NCBI GenBank assembly: GCA_004794655.1
Contig: SMMW01000524.1
Coordinates: 1,590,501 to 1,654,500 of the forward strand
From: Marisa cornuarietis
Lineage: Eukaryota; Mollusca; Gastropoda; Architaenioglossa; Ampullariidae
DNA: 64,000 nt
Direction: 5' to 3'
The translations under genes and the position numbers were made by a program. The notes under the pieces were generated by a model. The model did not search any database. It was not told where the DNA came from and worked only from the letters and a program-made list of their open reading frames with translations. Positions 59,816 through 64,000 of this stretch are shown here, piece after piece (positions within the stretch are counted from its first letter, which is position 1; each line of letters begins with the position of its first letter).

Positions 59816-61310
59816 TGCATTTTACAGAAACTGTGTAGGCTGTTTCTGGAGAAAGTGCTTAACATCCTTTATGCATAGCTACATGGGTTTGCTTATTTGT
59901 CAGGTCATACCAGTCGACTGACAAAAAGTTACTTTGCATACCCTAGGAAACTTGCAAAAATAGTTACCAGCTAAGTTGGCAGACCCAAGAAACAAATTCC
60001 AAGGGAAATAACCCATAGTGTACAATCTAATTTGTAACAAAGTTCTAATCATTGTGATTTCCCTTTAGTCTTCGGACTGAAGCGACAAATATCATTGCAA
60101 GTGTTGAAACGTGGTGCGCAGTTCGGGAATCACCGGCGTAAAATCTTTTGCCTCTGTAGAAACAGGCGTTAAAGTTGAAATTTCTTATAGAGCGATGTCG
60201 GGAACAAGAATTGGTTTATTTAGACAGTAAAAGTCACTGACAGTGGTGATTTCGCAGGATGGGCTACATAATTTACGTTCAGAAAGATTAGGATATTTTG
60301 AGGTTTCAGGAACTAAATGGGAGTTAACTAGTTATTTGGAGGCAGCACTAAACTATTAATTAAAAGCAAAAAGAGTATTTTGTGTGATGGCTGAGCACGG
60401 TCTTGGGCAAATCTGAAGGAAATGAGCAATCAACATTGTATTAAAAAATTGTGTGCGTTGACAAAAACATACTAACAATGTTTTTTAGGCAGAGAGAGAA
60501 ATAACAATTACAAGAATAATTACAGACTCTTCGCAGACATGACGTATAGAGGGAGGATATTACACAGAGGAAAATAATCAAAGGGACACAATCCTCTTGA
60601 TAATTCAGTACTTATTATTTGGACTGTTCTCCCTTTTCGCCAGGGACGACTTAAAAAATCGACACCCACCCCAAATTGTTACCATAATCACGAAGCATCG
60701 TTAACCAGTGCTTTGGTCCACTCAGAGTGGGTAAATCTGTGTCCTCTGAGAAGGGCTAACCAAACTATTATAAAAGCGGGTATTTAAGTGGTCCGTTGAT
60801 TATATTATTGAAAAATCAAATGCCTGAATGTGAGTGAGGCCGTGCATGATCTTATCGCGGATGTGTATAGGTAAGTTCGTGATCTTATCTAATTCCCCAT
60901 AAGCAAACATTTCACATTCAGAATATATAGGTATAATTTACTGCCGGACTAAAAGAAAAATTACAATATTCGTGAACCATTTTGTTTGTGCAAAACTTTT
61001 CTTGTTTATACTTGTCATCACAAGTTCAAGTCGTCACCGTCACTTCAACAAAATCAGCACAACAGCAAAATCACAATTACCATGCAACAGTTTTAATCAG
61101 ACCATAAAATAAAATACTCTCGCAACGTTCCCTCCATGTGTTAGATCAATGGCGCCATCTGTTGATAAGACAGGCTCGATAACTCTTCTCTGGCAGTCGT
61201 CTGCTGCAGCGAGCTTTGCAGACGACATGCAGACAGCTTCTTGACGGCATCGTGGCGGTTGTGTGGAGGATACAACACTGTCATGTTGGTTGTTTGTGTC
61301 CAAAACCAAA

Positions 61311-61466
61311 ATGCCGGGCTGGAAACCTCATTGCCTGAGAGGATCGATTTACGAAACACGTGAGTTTTGATGAATTGCCAAACTTAACTCCAAATTAGTT
61401 TTTTTTTTTCCAGATGACAAACTCACTCGAACTTTTGAGTTGAACTGGAAGCACCGTTATCTCTCG
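61311..61466 (+). CDS. Candidate 5' end of a second gene: two short exons around a 54-nt intron
   Basis: An ATG at 61311 begins MPGWKPHCLRGSIYET, ending in phase 1 at a consensus donor (ACAC|GTGAGT, exon end 61359). After 54 nt containing a branch-point-like CTTAACT and a T-run ending CCAG, an exon at 61414-61466 is open only in phase 1, as required, and reads DKLTRTFELNWKHRYLS before a second donor (TCG|GTATGT, phase 0). I do not recognise the protein. Such a short intron is unusual beside the multi-kilobase introns here, and no third exon could be placed. The GC-rich stretch just upstream (61130-61300) could be a promoter. Confidence 0.25.
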
Positions 61467-62639
61467 GTATGTGTATGCATTGGGCTAATCTGTCGAAGAA
61501 AATGCATGAATAAATAAGATGTTCAAGAAAAAGAAAATGGCCGTGGCATATATACTCAGTTAGGATATGTTGTCAAACATTTACTTTTAGACTTTAGGAG
61601 AAAAGTTACATTTCTGCTAGTTCAAGTGTAGTTCTGCGTGGTGCATGACCATAGTCTGTTTCGCCTTTCGATATTTACATGAAGCCACAGACAAGCCTGT
61701 ATCAGCCAGGCGCCGAAAGTCTTCCCTCACCCAAGCGTCGGCTCGGATTACAGCACTTCCAGTCAGACACGTGCATGTTTGCAAATTACATCTGAGCTTT
61801 GACTTGCGGTGCACGGGTTCAGAATGGTCGGAAGGGTAAGGCAGGGGTAAGGCCCGTGAGGGGAATTAGGAGTTGGGCGGGGTTGTGTCATCCGCAGGGA
61901 AGACTATTTCTTGGTGATCTAAACGGCCTATTTTCAAGGTCTTAAGTCATAAGCGAATCTTTTTTCAGTTAGTACTGGAAATTATTGGCATTAAAAATGT
62001 TTTATGAAAAGATAAATGAGAGAAAGGGTTGTCATGATGATCCTGATAGTGTTTTATAATTTTGTTTGGTTTACAGTTTTTTGAGGGTGAATGTTTACTT
62101 AAGACCAGTGTTGACTGATACACATATTTGTTAAAATGACTACTTGCAGTCAGTGCACAAAATAATATTTAGAAGTTAACATAATCATTGGGTTGTTTAC
62201 TGTTCTTATTGATGTTTTTGGCCTGTTCTGTGGAAATTTGTTTTAACGTCACTTATGCTACCATTTCAGTAACAATTAAATCCACATTTGTTCCAACTTT
62301 AATTTTAGTACAGAACTATTTAAAAAGAAAAAGATCCTGTTATTGAAATGTTTCACTTTTTTATAGCAGGTTTATCACATAACAGCTTAATATTTGTTGT
62401 AATAATAAGAAGTCATTATTATCCATTAAAACACATATGTTGCAATGGAAATTTCCCTTCGCAGGAATGCAAAGAATGAAATAGAAGATAAAAGGTAAAT
62501 GTGATTGATGAGTAATAAGGAATAAACAAAACTATCATCAAAGAGGGGAGGTCATATACCTTAATTAAGGAATAGCACTGTAATTTGAGCATCAGTTAGA
62601 AGACTGAAGTGTTAATAAATATTTTTACTCATGGGGAAA

Positions 62640-62710
62640 CTTGGTGGCAGTTAGTGTACTCAGCTTTGAGGCAGAATGCTGCAGGCTCAAGACACACTTG
62701 AAACAAAAGA
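62640..62710 (+). repeat. Degenerate tRNA-like SINE head
   Basis: TTGGTGGCAGTTAGTGTAC (A-box-like) is followed 30 nt later by GCAGGCTCAAGACAC (B-box-like). Unlike the other heads, it reads on the + strand. Confidence 0.4.
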
Positions 62711-63749
62711 AATTCCTCTAAACCCAGTGAACAGTACAGTGCCTTTAAGAATACAAATTTGTGGGATCCCCATCTATGGGACTTATCCATCATATTTTAG
62801 AATACAATCCATGTTCTATAGAATGCCATCTATTAATGCCAGCCACTGTGGTACATCACATCATTAATTATTTGATAAATGCTGATCATAGACTGCAATT
62901 ATCTTTGTAAATTTCTGTACGTGTGTATCTTGCTATTAGTTATATGACCTTGATAGTGGAGTGTATGCAGTGATATTTAGTAGTTATCTCGTGAACCTAT
63001 GGTCATTAAATGTCAAAGCAGTCAGTCTAGCATGCAAGGGTTGAGTGTCTAAGATACAGTGTAATCACAGAATCATGCATAAGGTTAAGAGACTGCTAGC
63101 CAATGTGTTTAATGCCTTCATTTTAATATTTTAGCTAGTAGAATAGACATTGTTCATACATCTTCCGTTTCAACATTGCAAATTTTGTGGTAGTGACCAG
63201 CAGCAGGGGGAGGAATAAAAGTGTCTTTCCATCATGATGATATGCTTCTCAGATTCTTTTTCAGTCTTAGGCTTTCAGAGGTGTTATATCACATCAGGTT
63301 TCTATATTAAAAACATACAGAATAGCAACCCATCCTTCACCTTGCAGGATGCAGCATAGTGCATGAGAAGCTAACATTGCCCCTCCATTTAACACAATCA
63401 GCAATGACCTAGAATGCCATGTAAGAGGGTGTGCCAACTATTCAGCAGTTTTTTTCCTTTTTTTTTTTTTTTGGTTGTTGTTGGAAGGTCTGCTTACACA
63501 GGAGTTGGAGTTGGCAGCAGTTCCAGTGGGACTGTAGCTGAGGTCACAGGATTTCTAAACATTCAGGCTTGTGTTTGTGAAGGCACCTTCCCTTCAAATG
63601 ATCATGTGGAGATAGAAGCTATAAGACTCCAGTTTCCCTTGTGTTTCATGTTTCCTGAGTATGGACTATGAAAGCATATGGTGTGTATCTTACTTTCTGT
63701 ACAGAGTTTAGTCAGCTAATCTGAATGTTCTGATCTGACATCTTGAGCA

Positions 63750-63810
63750 CCTGTTGCTCAGTCACCTAACTGAGGCAGTGACATTTTGAACTCATGGTTC
63801 AACACTAGGT
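63750..63810 (+). repeat. tRNA-like SINE head or tRNA pseudogene
   Basis: TTGCTCAGTCACCTAACTG (A-box region, 63754-63772) and GGTTCAACACT (B box, 63796-63806) are spaced as in a tRNA. Pairing of the stems was not established and no anticodon arm is evident. Confidence 0.4.
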
Positions 63811-64000
63811 CATCCTGATTTTTTAGTGATTTCTTTAACTCTCTTTTCTGTTTTTATCATGTTTTCTTTTTAGTTTTTCTTTTAAGTATGTGGCTGCTAA
63901 TTTACTGGAAGCTTATGATAACTGAGTCAATTTCAGACTTTTTCTTATTTATTGATTGTGGGATGGACAAAATGAAACACTTCTAGTGAATGCTCTGAAT

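Larger units (their letters stand above)
40673..61310. other. Repeat-rich region without a secure gene (3' flank of the receptor gene)
   Basis: No exon chain could be followed here. 43740-44140 has a mixed, repeat-like character with no recognised element. 52050-53250 and 55560-57600 contain only short chance frames. GC-rich 53330-53520 includes a minus-strand GGATTCGAGTC that could be a worn B box. 58463-58651 on the minus strand is open for 62 codons and 59040-59150 also looks weakly coding-like on minus, perhaps a decayed mobile element I do not recognise. (AACT)n lies at about 50015-50047. (TA)n tracts lie near 47577, 50398, 50435 and 58112. Confidence 0.6.
61467..64000. other. AT-rich region at the right edge without a secure gene
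   Basis: Nothing coding is secure here. A 30-nt segment at 62465-62494 has good acceptor and donor sequences (CCCTTCGCAG, AAAG|GTAAAT) but is open only in phase 2, which does not fit the candidate gene upstream. An 85-codon frame ending at 63671 follows a T-run and has no recognisable domain. Two tRNA-like heads are listed separately. Confidence 0.5.

Overview
This is animal nuclear DNA, most likely from a mollusc and probably a gastropod (inferred). It has long introns, GT/AG splice signals, dense microsatellites, several tRNA-headed SINEs, a decayed LINE, a pogo/Tigger DNA transposon relic and a short TTAGGG-type tract. There is no bacterial gene organisation, and most long open frames are chance products of repeats.

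The one securely recognised gene lies on the + strand: the 3' part of a group II-like metabotropic glutamate receptor, a class C GPCR resembling insect mGluRA and vertebrate mGluR2/3. Exon A (1-731, cut by the window edge) carries the last residues before the membrane and TM1-TM6. After a 21.7 kb intron, exon B (22450-22633) carries TM7 and the proximal cytoplasmic tail. An 885-nt intron leads to a 30-nt microexon (23519-23548). A 16.7 kb intron leads to a probable last coding exon (40209-40309). The last three junctions are all phase 1, so the tail looks modular: the microexon can be skipped in frame, and the last exon has two competing acceptors and a possible internal donor.

Intron 1 holds SINE copies, a CRE-like cluster, a decayed LINE reverse transcriptase (12072-13380) and large CA/GT and GAT microsatellites. 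Intron 3 holds a 1.46 kb satellite (23-bp monomer, partly in a 138-bp higher-order unit), an internally deleted Tigger element, two further SINEs (one with a 13-bp target-site duplication), a CpG-rich patch, and purine-rich and pyrimidine-rich blocks just before the last exon. A minisatellite starts at the stop codon.

From about 40.7 to 61.3 kb the DNA looks intergenic: tandem repeats, SINE copies, a 24-bp perfect palindrome, a degenerate telomere-like tract, and one open frame at 54135-54385 that could be an alternative receptor tail. A possible second + strand gene may begin at 61311, with two short exons around a 54-nt intron. From about 57.6 kb the sequence becomes AT-richer.

No complete new enzyme or defence system is visible. 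The most interesting items are the modular receptor tail, the tandem repeat crossing the TM6 splice donor, the satellite, and the SINE architecture, including one core module found in both orientations relative to its tRNA head.
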